Shown piece after piece: positions 32,874-32,991 of a DNA stretch of 32,991 nt. The position numbers were made by a program, and so were the translations under genes. Positions within the stretch are counted from its first letter, which is position 1; every line of letters starts with the position of its first letter. This DNA is from an uncultured Bacilli bacterium (lineage in GTDB: Bacteria; Bacillota_I; Bacilli_A; RF39; UBA660). The DNA lies in assembly GCA_944355355.1 (NCBI GenBank), contig CALVQE010000009.1, positions 1 through 32,991 on the forward strand. Direction: 5' to 3'. Under the pieces are notes generated by a model. That model was given only the letters and a program-made list of their open reading frames with translations. It made no database searches and was not told the DNA's origin.

Positions 32874-32991
32874 GTACCTATCTATTTAAAGCAGGTTAAA
32901 GACATGAATAAAATAAGAAAAAAATATTGACAACCGATAAATAAAAGGCTTGAAGGTTAAAATTTGAGTAAAAATCCTAAAAATTTGACAT

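Noticed and set aside
32927-32955. TTGACA on the plus strand as a promoter at the right end
   Set aside because: The position 17 bases downstream reads TTGAAG, not a -10, and no plus-strand gene begins before the window ends.

Overview
The window is low-GC DNA with Bacillota-type genes: a GerQ spore-coat protein, FtsEX with an M23 hydrolase, a ClpC-type ATPase, PcrA next to LigA, a T-box ahead of lysS, and strong AGGAGG ribosome sites. TGA is used as a stop in many ATGA gene overlaps, so the code is standard. The GerQ gene, and a Ku/ligase pair of the kind used in spores, suggest a spore-forming or formerly spore-forming member of the Bacilli or a neighbouring class. The exact lineage cannot be fixed from the sequence. 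Nearly every gene is on the minus strand; only gerQ and one small XRE regulator are on plus.

Layout from left to right. 1-74: the 5' end of a group II intron running off the window, inserted directly behind a terminator. 78-2929: ftsE-ftsX-M23 cell-wall operon. 2978-3871: YitT membrane protein, divergent from gerQ (3956-4309, plus). 4478-4759: XRE regulator, converging on and overlapping an ATP-dependent DNA ligase (4742-5632), which is coupled to ku (5629-6372): a minimal non-homologous end-joining pair. 6415-8547: ClpC-like Hsp100, whose ribosome site is buried in a terminator-like hairpin. 8608-9030: PPC/DUF296 protein. 9091-10572: YfcC-type transporter with an XRE regulator behind it. 11028-12755: lysS with promoter and T-box leader.

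12759-20236 is the most coherent block: a NAD salvage operon read as ADP-ribose Nudix hydrolase, pncA, pncB, nadE, an uncharacterised radical SAM protein, nadD, a PncC-like protein and nrtR. Nicotinamide is deamidated (PncA), turned into NaMN (PncB), then NaAD (NadD), then NAD (NadE). PncC would return NMN to the pathway, and LigA, encoded next door, makes NMN as a by-product. NrtR-family regulators sense ADP-ribose, and the first gene of the operon should destroy it. The 329-base gap 20104-20432 holds the ligA terminator, four helically phased GCAGAG repeats, a consensus promoter flanked by two TGTTA/TAACA palindromes, and an eight-codon upstream ORF coupled to the first gene.

20433-25846: operon pcrA, unknown 140-residue protein, nucleotidyltransferase, ligA. 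25945-27227: an AAA ATPase gene broken by a frameshift and a nonsense codon, yet behind an intact promoter. 27359-29309: gpmI followed by a UPF0158 gene. 29491-32819: a membrane-anchored unknown, a large sensor with periplasmic binding-like domains and a degenerate GGDEF domain, and a YihY/BrkB membrane protein, from one promoter. The last 118 bases (32874-32991) are AT-rich and show no feature I can support. I saw no tRNA, rRNA or CRISPR array.
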